DNA from: JAUWGC01 sp963753055
Lineage (GTDB): Bacteria; Bacteroidota; Bacteroidia; Bacteroidales; B18-G4
DNA: 64,000 nucleotides
Direction of reading: 5' to 3'
Assembly (NCBI GenBank): GCA_963753055.1
Contig: CAVWAP010000004.1
Location: forward strand, 558,001 to 622,000
Shown here piece after piece: positions 26,915-35,427 of the stretch (the stretch's first letter is position 1; every line of letters starts with the position of its first letter). The translations under genes and the position numbers were made by a program. The notes under the pieces were generated by a model. The model was not told the DNA's origin and ran no database searches. It worked only from the letters and a program-made list of their open reading frames with translations.

Positions 26915-27493
26915 ATGGCAAAAATTGAGTCTTCTTTTAAAAATATGGTGCTGACATTGTTTATTGTCACTCTGCTGGCTTCTTTGTCACTTGGTGGTAT
27001 TTATAACCTGACCAAAGGGCCTATTGCCCTGGCAAAGAAAGCTGCGAAAGAGAAAGCCATTAAAGAAGTTATACCGGAATTCGATGAATTGCAGACTTTC
27101 ATGGTCTTACCTGAGGGTGCTAAAGACTCCATTGAGTTTAACCTTGGCTTAAAAGGTGGAGAACTGGTTGGTACTGCCATTGCTGCATACTCCAACAATG
27201 GATATGACCCCACCCAGATCAGGATCATGGTTGGTATCCTGCCTGATCATACCATCGGTAATACTTCTGTAATTCAACATAAGGAAACACCCGGGCTGGG
27301 AACCAAGATGAAGGATCCTAAGTTCAAAGACCAGTTCATGGGTATCAATCCCCAGCAGTTTAACCTGAAGGTGAAAAAAGATGGTGGAGATGTGGATGCC
27401 ATCACTGCTGCCACAATCAGCTCAAGAGCATTTACTGAAGCAGTAGATATGGCTTATAAAACTTTCTTAAAGGTACAGGAGGAAAAGAAATGA
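26915..27493 (+). CDS. rnfG: Rnf complex subunit RnfG
   Basis: The 192-residue protein has one N-terminal membrane helix (about 10-30) and a periplasmic FMN-binding domain. KETPGLGTKM is the conserved loop, and DAITAATISSRA carries T167 in the place of the covalent flavin threonine; the usual SGATxT reads TAATIS here. It accepts electrons on the outer face of the membrane. The last 4 bases overlap rnfE (ATGA), so translation is coupled. Confidence 0.95.
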   Translation: MAKIESSFKNMVLTLFIVTLLASLSLGGIYNLTKGPIALAKKAAKEKAIKEVIPEFDELQTFMVLPEGAKDSIEFNLGLKGGELVGTAIAAYSNNGYDPTQIRIMVGILPDHTIGNTSVIQHKETPGLGTKMKDPKFKDQFMGINPQQFNLKVKKDGGDVDAITAATISSRAFTEAVDMAYKTFLKVQEEKK

Positions 27494-28074
27494 ACCAGGC
27501 AGCCAATTTTACAAAAGGATTTATAAAAGAGAACCCTGTATTTGTCTTGCTCCTGGGTTTATGTCCTACCCTGGCAACTACCACTTCTGCTTTTAACGGC
27601 CTGGGCATGGGGGCTGCTACCCTGTTTGTCCTCATATGTTCCAATATGGTCGTATCGGTGATCAAAAACTATATTCCGGATAAAGTTAGAATACCTTCAT
27701 TCATTGTCATAATAGCATCTTTTGTAACTATTGTGGAACTGGTGATGCAGGCCTATGTGCCTGCATTATTTGAAGCACTGGGCATTTTTATCCCATTGAT
27801 TGTGGTAAACTGCCTCGTTCTGGGCCGTGCTGAAGGCTTTGCATCTAAGCAATCATTCTTCTCGTCCCTGATCGATGGCCTGGGAATGGGGCTTGGGTTC
27901 ACTTTTGCCCTGACTCTCCTGGGAGCCGTAAGGGAGATGCTTGGGAATGGATCTATCTTCGATGTGAAATTCATTGAGGGTGATGCCATCCTGATATTTA
28001 TCCTGTCACCAGGAGCATTTATCGTTTTAGGCTATTTGATAGCCCTGATCAACAGAATTAAGAAAACCGCGTAA
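27490..28074 (+). CDS. rnfE: Rnf complex subunit RnfE
   Basis: The 194-residue integral membrane protein of the RnfA/RnfE/NqrD family has six hydrophobic segments. The start MNQAANFTKGFIKENPVFVL followed by LGLCPTLATTTSAFNGLGMG is characteristic, with the cysteine (C24 in LGLCP) expected to help hold the membrane-embedded iron site with RnfA. It overlaps rnfG by 4 bases and is 11 bases before rnfA. Confidence 0.95.
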   Translation: MNQAANFTKGFIKENPVFVLLLGLCPTLATTTSAFNGLGMGAATLFVLICSNMVVSVIKNYIPDKVRIPSFIVIIASFVTIVELVMQAYVPALFEALGIFIPLIVVNCLVLGRAEGFASKQSFFSSLIDGLGMGLGFTFALTLLGAVREMLGNGSIFDVKFIEGDAILIFILSPGAFIVLGYLIALINRIKKTA

Positions 28075-28085
28075 ATGATAGCAAT

Positions 28086-28658
28086 ATGGAATATTTTGTA
28101 ATTATTATCTCGGCCATATTTGTCTCAAACATCGTTCTATCCCAGTTCTTGGGTATTTGCCCCTTCCTTGGAGTATCAGGTAAGGTTTCAACTTCAGTGG
28201 GCATGAGTGGAGCTGTTTTGTTTGTAATGACTATAGCAACCATCGTTACCTGGTTGATATTTAAGTATGTCCTGGATCCATTTCATATCACTTATCTGAG
28301 AACCATTGCATTTATCCTGGTAATTGCTTCATTGGTACAAATGGTTGAGATTATCCTGAAAAAAATCAGTCCTCCTTTATATCAATCGCTCGGTATCTTT
28401 CTGCCACTGATCACAACCAATTGCGCAGTTTTTGGTGTGGCCCTGCTGGCTATTTCTAAAGAGCTAAGCCTGCTGGAAGGTGTTGTATTTGCTATTGCTA
28501 CTGCGATAGGATTTGGCCTGGCAATGATATTGTTTGCCGGTTTACGTGAGCACCTCGACCTGATGGAAGTGCCTAAAGGCATGAGAGGCGTTCCGATCGC
28601 CCTGGTTACTGCCGGGATACTGGCACTGGCCTTCATGGGCTTCGCCGGCCTGGTTTAG
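28086..28658 (+). CDS. rnfA: Rnf complex subunit RnfA
   Basis: The 190-residue membrane subunit is paralogous to RnfE and has six hydrophobic segments. The start MEYFVIIISAIFVSNIVLSQ followed by FLGICPFLGVS contains the conserved cysteine that pairs with RnfE. The second conserved cysteine is in TTNCAVFGVAL. It completes the six-gene Rnf set; all subunits of a working complex are present. It ends with a TAG stop, confirming TAG as a stop codon in this genome. Confidence 0.95.
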   Translation: MEYFVIIISAIFVSNIVLSQFLGICPFLGVSGKVSTSVGMSGAVLFVMTIATIVTWLIFKYVLDPFHITYLRTIAFILVIASLVQMVEIILKKISPPLYQSLGIFLPLITTNCAVFGVALLAISKELSLLEGVVFAIATAIGFGLAMILFAGLREHLDLMEVPKGMRGVPIALVTAGILALAFMGFAGLV

Positions 28659-28681
28659 AAAAATTAGGCTATTTTCGTATT

Positions 28682-29386
28682 ATGGAAAATACATCGGACA
28701 TGTCATTGGATACCATTATCCAGGTAGACAATATCAATATCTTTCAAAAAGAGAGCCTCGTGCTTTCAGATGTCTCTTTCACTGTTAACAAAGGTGAGTT
28801 TGTTTATATCATTGGTAAGACAGGTAGTGGGAAAAGCAGTCTCCTGAAAACAATTTATGGGGATTTGCCTATGTCTGAAGGATCCATGAAAGTGGCCGGC
28901 TATGACTTGAAAAAGCTTCGCCCAAAAGAAATTCCGCTTCTCAGAAGAAAGCTGGGGATCGTGTTCCAGGATTTTCAACTGCTTACCGACAGGACGGTGA
29001 ACGAGAACCTTGTTTTCGTGATGAAAGCAACCGGCTGGAAGGACAAGAGAAAAATTGAAGAGCGCTTATCTGATGTGTTGGAAAAAGTTGGCCTGGGGAC
29101 CAAAGGCTTTAAAATGCCACACCAACTTTCAGGGGGCGAACAGCAGCGTGTTGGCATTGCCCGCGCCCTTGTTAATGACCCGGATATCATATTAGCTGAT
29201 GAGCCTACAGGAAACCTGGACCCTGAAACATCCAACGGGATCATGCAATTGCTTTTCGACATACGGCTAACGGGAAGAGCCATCTTAATGGCAACACATG
29301 ATTATTCTCTTTTCAAAGATTATAAGGCCAGAACACTGGTATGTGAGAATGGGAAATTAGTGGCTGCCAAAGACCAGATGTATTAA
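28682..29386 (+). CDS. ftsE: ABC transporter ATP-binding protein, FtsE-like
   Basis: The 234-residue stand-alone ATPase has Walker A GKTGSGKS (45-52), a Q-loop in VFQDFQLL, the signature LSGGEQQRVGIARAL, Walker B IILADEPTGNLD and the H-loop ATHDYSLF. Length and motifs match FtsE, which with FtsX controls peptidoglycan hydrolases at division. No ftsX is adjacent; it follows rnfA by 23 bases. LolD-type ATPases look similar, so the assignment to FtsE is probable rather than certain. Its 3' end overlaps the convergent glycosyltransferase gene by 30 bases. Confidence 0.78.
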   Translation: MENTSDMSLDTIIQVDNINIFQKESLVLSDVSFTVNKGEFVYIIGKTGSGKSSLLKTIYGDLPMSEGSMKVAGYDLKKLRPKEIPLLRRKLGIVFQDFQLLTDRTVNENLVFVMKATGWKDKRKIEERLSDVLEKVGLGTKGFKMPHQLSGGEQQRVGIARALVNDPDIILADEPTGNLDPETSNGIMQLLFDIRLTGRAILMATHDYSLFKDYKARTLVCENGKLVAAKDQMY

Positions 29387-30493
29387 TCGCCTGGCATTCC
29401 TTTCATTAGAATATAATTCTTTTAAGGCTCCCTTTCTCCTGTCAATTTCTATCTCACTGAATTCATGCTGAAATAGTCTTTTTAGCTGGCTTTTCAATGC
29501 CAGGGGATTGTCACCTATTACGCATAACTCATCCAGCATGGTACCGTTCAGCATTTTCCTGTTGACCAGGCAAAATCGTCCTTTGTAAAGTGTATTTAGT
29601 AGTTTTAGCTTCAAGCCGGTAGCCTGGAAAGTAACCAGGACGTTGACGTGAGCCTTTTTTATGAGGTCAAACATCTTATCATCATCCGGATTTGCGATTA
29701 TTTTAATACCGTTGTTTTTATGCTCAAGCTTCCTGATACGCTCAGGTGGGTTCATCCCGGCTATAACCAGCGGGATTTCAGTGTTCCTGAACACTTCGTT
29801 TACTAAATATTCTGCAGCATGCGCATTCTCAGGCACTTCTATATTGCCATGATAAAGCGCATAATCCCCTTTTCCAACAAGACAGCTTACTTCATTATTT
29901 GCATGAAAGCTGGGCAGATAAGATACATTGTTGTTCTTAAAATGCTTTTTCAGATAGAGGGTATCTTTCTGAGATACAACCAGCATTAAAGAAGCATGCT
30001 TCAGAATCCTTTGGTAAAGCCTGAGCTTGCAACTGGCCAGGAGGTAGTATATTTTATTTTTTAACTTTTTATCGACCTTAAATAAGTTAATGTAGTATTG
30101 ATGCTCAATGTTGCTTTCCCGATAGATCTTAAACCGGCCTTTTAACCTCTTGTCTGAAATATAATAACAACTATGTAAACCCTCGAATAATATTGGATAG
30201 TCGTCTTCCTCCAGGCGCTTGATCATGCTTGTGGATTTTCGACTTGAGACAATATATGGTTTAAAGTTTAATGCAGATCCTAAACCGACTTTGCGCTTGT
30301 AATAGTGGACTTCCTCGCAGTATTGGTTCAATTGTTCGGCACGGTCGCGTCCAGGGTATTCAAAACAATGCAGATGAATTTTTATTCCGGCCTCAAACAA
30401 TGCCTTGATCTTGTAAAAGACATCGATAACTCCACCGTAATTTGGCGGATAAGGTACATCGAATGAGACAATATGTAAATGTTTCTCAGACAA
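29357..30493 (-). CDS. Glycosyltransferase, GT4-like
   Basis: The 378-residue GT-B protein begins with SFDVPYPPNYGGVIDVFYKI, the glycine-rich N-terminal loop used for acceptor-side binding. Its C-terminal half has ALYHGNIEVPENAHAAEYLV and PLVIAGMNPP as parts of the donor domain, while the classical E-x7-E element is less obvious (FQATGLKLKLLNTLYKGRFC). It overlaps the upstream glycosyltransferase by 8 bases, so the two form an operon and probably work on the same glycan. Confidence 0.8.
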   Translation of the reverse strand: MSEKHLHIVSFDVPYPPNYGGVIDVFYKIKALFEAGIKIHLHCFEYPGRDRAEQLNQYCEEVHYYKRKVGLGSALNFKPYIVSSRKSTSMIKRLEEDDYPILFEGLHSCYYISDKRLKGRFKIYRESNIEHQYYINLFKVDKKLKNKIYYLLASCKLRLYQRILKHASLMLVVSQKDTLYLKKHFKNNNVSYLPSFHANNEVSCLVGKGDYALYHGNIEVPENAHAAEYLVNEVFRNTEIPLVIAGMNPPERIRKLEHKNNGIKIIANPDDDKMFDLIKKAHVNVLVTFQATGLKLKLLNTLYKGRFCLVNRKMLNGTMLDELCVIGDNPLALKSQLKRLFQHEFSEIEIDRRKGALKELYSNERNARRLIHLVFGSH

Positions 30494-31601
30494 AATGCTG
30501 ATAAATTTGGATCAAGGTTTCCTCTTCCTTCTCCCAGCAAAGCGCTTTGGAAGCAAATGTAAGATTTTCTTTCCAATGTTCAAGGATCCCGGCGTTGGCA
30601 AAAATCTCATTGATCTTACCAGCAATATGCCGTGGGTCGTGGTTATCGATAGTGGTACCAATCTGGTACTCCTCTATGATCTTCTTCAGCTCAACCAATG
30701 GTGAAGCCAGTACCGGTACCCCTGCCTGCATATAATCGAATAGCTTGTTCGGCAGACTATACCTGTAATTCGGGTTGGTGTCCTTATCAAGCGTCACACC
30801 AAGATCCGCCTGCACAGTGTATTCCCATACCGTGTCAAGTGCTTGCTTCGGTATGAACAGTACTTTATGCTCCAACCCCAGCTCTCCGGTCATCTCCTTG
30901 AGCTTGTCAAGCACATCACCATCACCAACAATCATAAAAACAGCATCATCAATATACTGCATCGCTTCCAGCATCTCTTCAGCACCCCTTTGGATGTTTA
31001 TCCCTGCACCCTGCAGGAGGATGATCTTTTTATCCTCGGGTAATCCCATAGAGGCGCGGGATCTTTTATTTAAGACAGGTTTTGTCTCCGGAACGTTGCG
31101 TACAACCTTCACATCAACTCCATAAGCCTCCTTGTAAAGGCTTGCTATGGAACCGTTTACGGTATAAACATACTTTAACTTCGGAAAGATCCACTTTTCA
31201 ATTGATCTCCAAAAAGATTGTACACGCGGACGGTCCACCAGCTCGGGTGTTTCTGTGTAATATTCATGGGTGTCATATACCAGTTGGATCCTTTTAATCT
31301 TTGATGCCAGATAATTGGCAAGCAGGGTATCAAGATCGTTGGATACAAGTAAGTCTGCCCTGGTGAAGAGCAGGAAAAAGAAGAGCCGGGTATTGTAACA
31401 AGCGTAAAAGAGAGGGCCTTTTTCAAAAAGTAATTTTATCCTCCTGGTTTTGTAGGGTCGATCAGACAAGGATAAGCTGTCACGCTTCCTCCGGCCTACG
31501 AGCGTAGGTTCGAAACCCATCCTGATCAACGTCTTACAAACTTTGTCAACCCGCTGCTCCGTTGAAAGGTCGTTGGTTACCGAAAGAATTACCTTTTTCA
31601 A
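30486..31601 (-). CDS. Glycosyltransferase, GT4 family
   Basis: The protein has 371 residues and a GT-B fold. It starts KVILSVTNDLSTEQRVDKVC, then GFEPTLVGRR. The donor domain contains LLQGAGINIQRGAEEMLEAM, FMIVGDGDVLDKLKEM and LPNKLFDYMQAGVPVLASPL, the last being the E-x7-E region in a variant form. It is cytoplasmic and probably acts on lipopolysaccharide or capsule. It heads a two-gene operon with the next transferase and is divergent from murB. Confidence 0.87.
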   Translation of the reverse strand: MKKVILSVTNDLSTEQRVDKVCKTLIRMGFEPTLVGRRKRDSLSLSDRPYKTRRIKLLFEKGPLFYACYNTRLFFFLLFTRADLLVSNDLDTLLANYLASKIKRIQLVYDTHEYYTETPELVDRPRVQSFWRSIEKWIFPKLKYVYTVNGSIASLYKEAYGVDVKVVRNVPETKPVLNKRSRASMGLPEDKKIILLQGAGINIQRGAEEMLEAMQYIDDAVFMIVGDGDVLDKLKEMTGELGLEHKVLFIPKQALDTVWEYTVQADLGVTLDKDTNPNYRYSLPNKLFDYMQAGVPVLASPLVELKKIIEEYQIGTTIDNHDPRHIAGKINEIFANAGILEHWKENLTFASKALCWEKEEETLIQIYQHFV

Positions 31602-31663
31602 ATGAGATGAATAAGAAATTCAATACGAATTTAACATTTCCTCTCAAAAAGAACGTGAAATGG

Positions 31664-31694
31664 GTTGAATATTGCCCGATTCATCTTATTTTTG
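31664..31694 (+). promoter_or_regulatory. Promoter of murB
   Basis: GTTG (31664-31667, three of four -33 bases) lies 19 bases before TATTTTTG (31687-31694), an exact TAnnTTTG. The start codon follows 19 bases later. Confidence 0.65.
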
Positions 31695-31713
31695 ATGTGA
31701 AGAAGCCATCTTT

Positions 31714-32730
31714 ATGCAGATCAGGGAAAACACTTCATTAAAGCCCTATAACACCTTTGGGATAGATGTACATTCAGATCATTTTGTTGAACTGTCAACG
31801 GATGAGGAAATCATCGATTTTATTAAAATGCATCTTGAGAAATATCCGGAGTATTTCATCCTTGGAGGAGGGAGCAATGTCCTGTTCACCAATGACTATC
31901 ACGGGTTGATCATCCATCTGACAAATAAAGGGATTAAAATTATTATTGAGGATGACGAGCATATCCTGCTCCAGGTTAGCGCCGGAGAGGTATGGGATGA
32001 CCTGGTTGAGTATTGTGTATCACATAATTATGGAGGATTGGAAAACCTCTCCTTGATTCCGGGATCGGTGGGTGCCAGCCCCATTCAGAATATAGGGGCC
32101 TATGGCGTTGAATTGAAAGACCATTTTAAGGAACTAAGAGCCATAAACCTGGAGTCAGGCGATGAAAGGATCTTTTCTGCATCAGATTGTGCATTTGGAT
32201 ACCGAAACAGTATCTTTAAGAATGAACTCAGGGGCCAATATCTTATCCTTGATATCACGCTTGTATTAGATAAAAAACCAGTCTTTCACACAAACTACGG
32301 TATCATTCCGCAGGAGCTTGAAGCTATGAAAGTTGATAAGCTTAGTATCCGGGCTGTCAGGGAGGCTGTATGTAATATCCGGTCCCGCAAACTACCTGAC
32401 CCCAAAACCTTAGGTAATGGAGGCAGCTTTTTTAAGAACCCGGTAATCAGCAAGGTTCAATATGATGTTTTAAAAAGAAAATATCCGGATTTGGTATCAT
32501 TTCCCCATGATGAGTTACACCAGAAGCTGGCCGCAGGCTGGCTGATAGAGCATGCTGGTTGGAAAGGTCATCGTAGAGGTGATGCGGGTGTCCATCAGCA
32601 GCAGGCATTGGTGCTGGTAAATTATGGCAATGCAAACGGACATGATATACTTGACCTGTCAGAAGAGATTCAGCATTCTGTATTTAAAATGTTCGATGTG
32701 ACGTTGGAACGAGAGATCAATGTGATTTGA
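31714..32730 (+). CDS. murB: UDP-N-acetylenolpyruvoylglucosamine reductase
   Basis: The 338-residue flavoenzyme catalyses the NADPH-dependent reduction that makes UDP-MurNAc for peptidoglycan. The FAD domain shows ILGGGSNVLFT and SLIPGSVGASPIQNIGAYG. The YRNSIFK loop marks the type I (E. coli-like) form. The catalytic serine is in LGNGGSFFKNP, and the C-terminal AAGWLIEHAGWKG and GVHQQQALVLVNYG are conserved. It is cytoplasmic and appears to be a single-gene transcript from its own promoter, ending 7 bases before the convergent prenyltransferase gene. Confidence 0.97.
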   Translation: MQIRENTSLKPYNTFGIDVHSDHFVELSTDEEIIDFIKMHLEKYPEYFILGGGSNVLFTNDYHGLIIHLTNKGIKIIIEDDEHILLQVSAGEVWDDLVEYCVSHNYGGLENLSLIPGSVGASPIQNIGAYGVELKDHFKELRAINLESGDERIFSASDCAFGYRNSIFKNELRGQYLILDITLVLDKKPVFHTNYGIIPQELEAMKVDKLSIRAVREAVCNIRSRKLPDPKTLGNGGSFFKNPVISKVQYDVLKRKYPDLVSFPHDELHQKLAAGWLIEHAGWKGHRRGDAGVHQQQALVLVNYGNANGHDILDLSEEIQHSVFKMFDVTLEREINVI

Positions 32731-32737
32731 TCCCTGT

Positions 32738-33673
32738 CTAGATCATCCCGATCAAGACAGAAACAGCAACCAGTAAATCTGTACCAAGTACTACCATGAC
32801 ATTCATTCCCATTGACGGAACCAGCTTTTGCATGTCATCACCATGCTTAATGGCAGTCATGCCTGCCTTGAAAGCTATTGGCAATGGCAATAAAGCCAGA
32901 TACAACCAATAAGAGGAGATGCCTGCTATGGGCAGGATCACAATGGTACCAAAGGTTACCAGGAGTCCAAAGGCATAAATGTAAGCAGCGTTTTTCTTTC
33001 CCAGTTTGGTCACAATGTGGTTCCTTCCACCTTCTTTGTCTGCTTCAGCATCAGGGAACTCATTCAGGAGCAAGAGGAGGGAAGTCAAAATTCCGGGAGG
33101 GATGGATATCAACCACACTTCCTGTGGGATAAACTGTGAAAGACTCATTGATGGGCTGGCCACCATCGCGATGTAAGTACCGAGTACAACCATGGAACCA
33201 AGGGTTAGTCCGGCGAGAATTTCACCCATCAGGATCTTGGCCAGGAAATTTGTGTAAAAGACAATCGTCAAACCTCCAATAACTACGAAAAACATGATTG
33301 ACCAATGAGCAACAAAAGTAAAATAAATGCCTACCACGAGTGAAAAGAACAAGGTGCCAATGGCAGCGGCCAAAACGGATTTAGGCTTTGTGTGACCCTC
33401 AACCATCATTTTACTGCCGCCACTAAATGGTGTCTGAACTGTTTTAAAATCAATTTTTGTGTTGAAATCCGAATATTCGTTAAACAGGTTAACAGAAACG
33501 TGAGCAGATACTACACCCAGAACCAAGAGTACAGCGTGCACAACATTAAACTCCCCTGCAGGGTTATACTTTGCCGCATAAACTAAACCAATTGCTACCA
33601 GTAAAACAGCGAGAATTAGGAAATTAGCACGTGCCTGGGCCGCCCAGACTTTCACCTTACCCGGTTTGCTCAT
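32738..33673 (-). CDS. UbiA-family prenyltransferase, MenA-like
   Basis: The 311-residue integral membrane protein has about eight to nine helices. Two aspartate-rich regions typical of UbiA enzymes are visible: NLFNEYSDFNTKID near residue 62 and NEFPDAEADKEGG near 205. Such enzymes attach a polyprenyl chain to an aromatic acceptor. The overall pattern is closest to 1,4-dihydroxy-2-naphthoate polyprenyltransferase (MenA) of menaquinone synthesis, but no other men gene is nearby, so no gene symbol is given. It ends 7 bases from murB. Confidence 0.82.
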   Translation of the reverse strand: MSKPGKVKVWAAQARANFLILAVLLVAIGLVYAAKYNPAGEFNVVHAVLLVLGVVSAHVSVNLFNEYSDFNTKIDFKTVQTPFSGGSKMMVEGHTKPKSVLAAAIGTLFFSLVVGIYFTFVAHWSIMFFVVIGGLTIVFYTNFLAKILMGEILAGLTLGSMVVLGTYIAMVASPSMSLSQFIPQEVWLISIPPGILTSLLLLLNEFPDAEADKEGGRNHIVTKLGKKNAAYIYAFGLLVTFGTIVILPIAGISSYWLYLALLPLPIAFKAGMTAIKHGDDMQKLVPSMGMNVMVVLGTDLLVAVSVLIGMI

Positions 33674-33770
33674 AAATTAAATTATTTAAATTATTACATT
33701 CAAACATGCAAAGATAATGTTTGTTCATAAACTGGTGAAATATGCTAAAAGAAATTGTATAATCAGGTAA

Positions 33771-33802
33771 CTTGTAAACTTACCGGTTTATGATTAAATT
33801 TG
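33771..33802 (+). promoter_or_regulatory. Promoter of DUF2752-TM2 gene pair
   Basis: CTTG at 33771-33774 is followed after 20 bases by TAAATTTG (33795-33802), an exact -7 consensus; the ATG lies 24 bases downstream. Confidence 0.6.
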
Positions 33803-33825
33803 TTATTATTCAATAACCTGAATGA

Positions 33826-34167
33826 ATGAATTACAATAAGGGTCATGTATTGAAATGGTTGATCAGGTTCATCAGGGTCAATCTGGAGGCATTGATCTGG
33901 CTTGCGGCCCTGATCTTACTCGCCTTTCATGATCCGACAGCTTCGCACTATTCACTCTGTCCGCTTAATAACCTTGGCTTTGAATTTTGCCCTGGTTGTG
34001 GCCTCGGACATTCAATTTCGTATCTGTTTCGGGGTGAAATCATCCAGTCATTGGAAGCACATCCCCTTGGAATATTTGCGGTAGTATTATTATCTTATAG
34101 GATTGTGAGTTTATTCAGAAAGAATTATAGCATTCAAAATAATTTTAAAACCTTAAATGATGGCTAA
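33826..34167 (+). CDS. DUF2752 family membrane protein
   Basis: This is a 113-residue protein with two hydrophobic segments (about 22-38 and 79-97). Between them CPLNNLGFEFCPGCGLGHSI contains the cysteine-rich CPGCG motif and the following RG.I..S...HP pattern of DUF2752. The function of the family is unknown, and the cysteines might bind a metal or form disulfides. It overlaps the following TM2 gene by 11 bases, so the two proteins are made together. Confidence 0.85.
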   Translation: MNYNKGHVLKWLIRFIRVNLEALIWLAALILLAFHDPTASHYSLCPLNNLGFEFCPGCGLGHSISYLFRGEIIQSLEAHPLGIFAVVLLSYRIVSLFRKNYSIQNNFKTLNDG

Positions 34168-34510
34168 TATTTATCAATTTTTACCTGAGCTGCAGGGAAG
34201 AGAACTTATCCTTGTACAGGGCCTTACAAAAGAATATTCTGACGAACAGATCCAGACATTTGCAAATATTTACAGGACCCGCCGAAGAGACCCTCAAATG
34301 ATATTACTGACAACCTTACTGGGTTTTGTTGTAGTTGCCGGTATACAAAGATTTATGGTAGGGCAGATTGGCATGGGACTTCTTTACTTATTTACAGCCG
34401 GCCTGTGCCTGATAGGGACGATCGTAGACCTGATCAATTACCAGGACCTGGCTTATGAATATAACCAGTCAATTGCTCGTGAAGTAGATGGAATAGCTAA
34501 GAACCTCTGA
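34157..34510 (+). CDS. TM2 domain-containing membrane protein
   Basis: The 117-residue protein has a soluble N-terminal part of about 50 residues and a C-terminal TM2-type pair of membrane helices. LLTTLLGFVVVAGIQRFMVG and QIGMGLLYLFTAGLCLIGTI contain the G.qrFy.G...G..q. pattern. Two adjacent ATGs (34157 and 34160) are possible starts. It is co-translated with the DUF2752 protein, a pairing seen in other Bacteroidota; function unknown. Confidence 0.85.
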   Translation: MMANIYQFLPELQGRELILVQGLTKEYSDEQIQTFANIYRTRRRDPQMILLTTLLGFVVVAGIQRFMVGQIGMGLLYLFTAGLCLIGTIVDLINYQDLAYEYNQSIAREVDGIAKNL

Positions 34511-34515
34511 TCTTT

Positions 34516-35427
34516 TTACACTTCCATCGCACCTATCAGATCATTGACATCGTCGATATGATGTCTTTGCATGTATTCCCTGATGCCATGAATAATTTTT
34601 ACGGGCGCCTGGGGATCAATGAAATTTGCTGTGCCAACCTGGATGGCTGTGGATCCGGCTAGCATGAATTCAATGGCATCACTTGCATTCATGATACCTC
34701 CCATACCAACTATTGGTAAATCAACCGCTTTGTGAACATCCCATACCTGCCTGAGGGCAAGGGGTTTGATACAGGGGCCTGATAAGCCACCTGTAACACC
34801 AGGCAAAACGGATCTTCTCGTTTCTGAATCAACAGCCATTCCTAAGAATGTATTAACCAGGGAAATGGAATCTGCACCTGCATCAGCAACAACCTTAGCC
34901 ATCTCCCCGATATCAGTGACGTTGGGAGATAGTTTGACAATCAAAAGTTTGTCGTAAGTATCTCTTGCAGCTTTGGTAGCTTCAAAAGCTGATTTTTTAT
35001 TGATCCCGAATGCCATTCCGCCTTCTTTAACATTTGGACAGGATATATTTAACTCTATGGCCGGCATTTCATCAAGGTCGTTCAGCTTTTCTGTGACAGC
35101 GATATAATCTTCAATGGTGGAACCGTTAACATTAGCAATGATATGAGTGTCAAGGTGCTTGATTTTTGGAAAGATATGATTGATGAAGTGATCTATGCCT
35201 TTATTTTGGAGTCCGACGGAATTAAGCATTCCGCTTGCTGTCTCAGCCATCCTGGGGTAGGGGTTACCTTCCCTTTTTTCAAGGGTGAGCCCCTTGACGA
35301 ATATTCCCCCCAGCTCATTCAGGTCCATGAAATCCACAAACTCCTCACCATATCCAAAAGTGCCTGAAGCAGTACTTACAGGATTCTTGAATAACAGGTC
35401 TTTTATCTTTACATTTAAATCTACCAT
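34516..35427 (-). CDS. pyrD: Dihydroorotate dehydrogenase B, catalytic subunit
   Basis: The 303-residue class 1B enzyme oxidises dihydroorotate to orotate in pyrimidine synthesis. FKNPVSTASGTFGYGEE at the N-terminus, ANVNGSTIEDY, ELNISCPNVKEGG with the catalytic cysteine expected for class 1B, LIVKLSPNVTDI and the phosphate-binding VGMGGIMNASDAIEFML are visible. Class 1B enzymes work with PyrK and pass electrons to NAD, suiting anaerobic growth. Its start overlaps the pyrK stop by 7 bases. Confidence 0.96.
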   Translation of the reverse strand: MVDLNVKIKDLLFKNPVSTASGTFGYGEEFVDFMDLNELGGIFVKGLTLEKREGNPYPRMAETASGMLNSVGLQNKGIDHFINHIFPKIKHLDTHIIANVNGSTIEDYIAVTEKLNDLDEMPAIELNISCPNVKEGGMAFGINKKSAFEATKAARDTYDKLLIVKLSPNVTDIGEMAKVVADAGADSISLVNTFLGMAVDSETRRSVLPGVTGGLSGPCIKPLALRQVWDVHKAVDLPIVGMGGIMNASDAIEFMLAGSTAIQVGTANFIDPQAPVKIIHGIREYMQRHHIDDVNDLIGAMEV

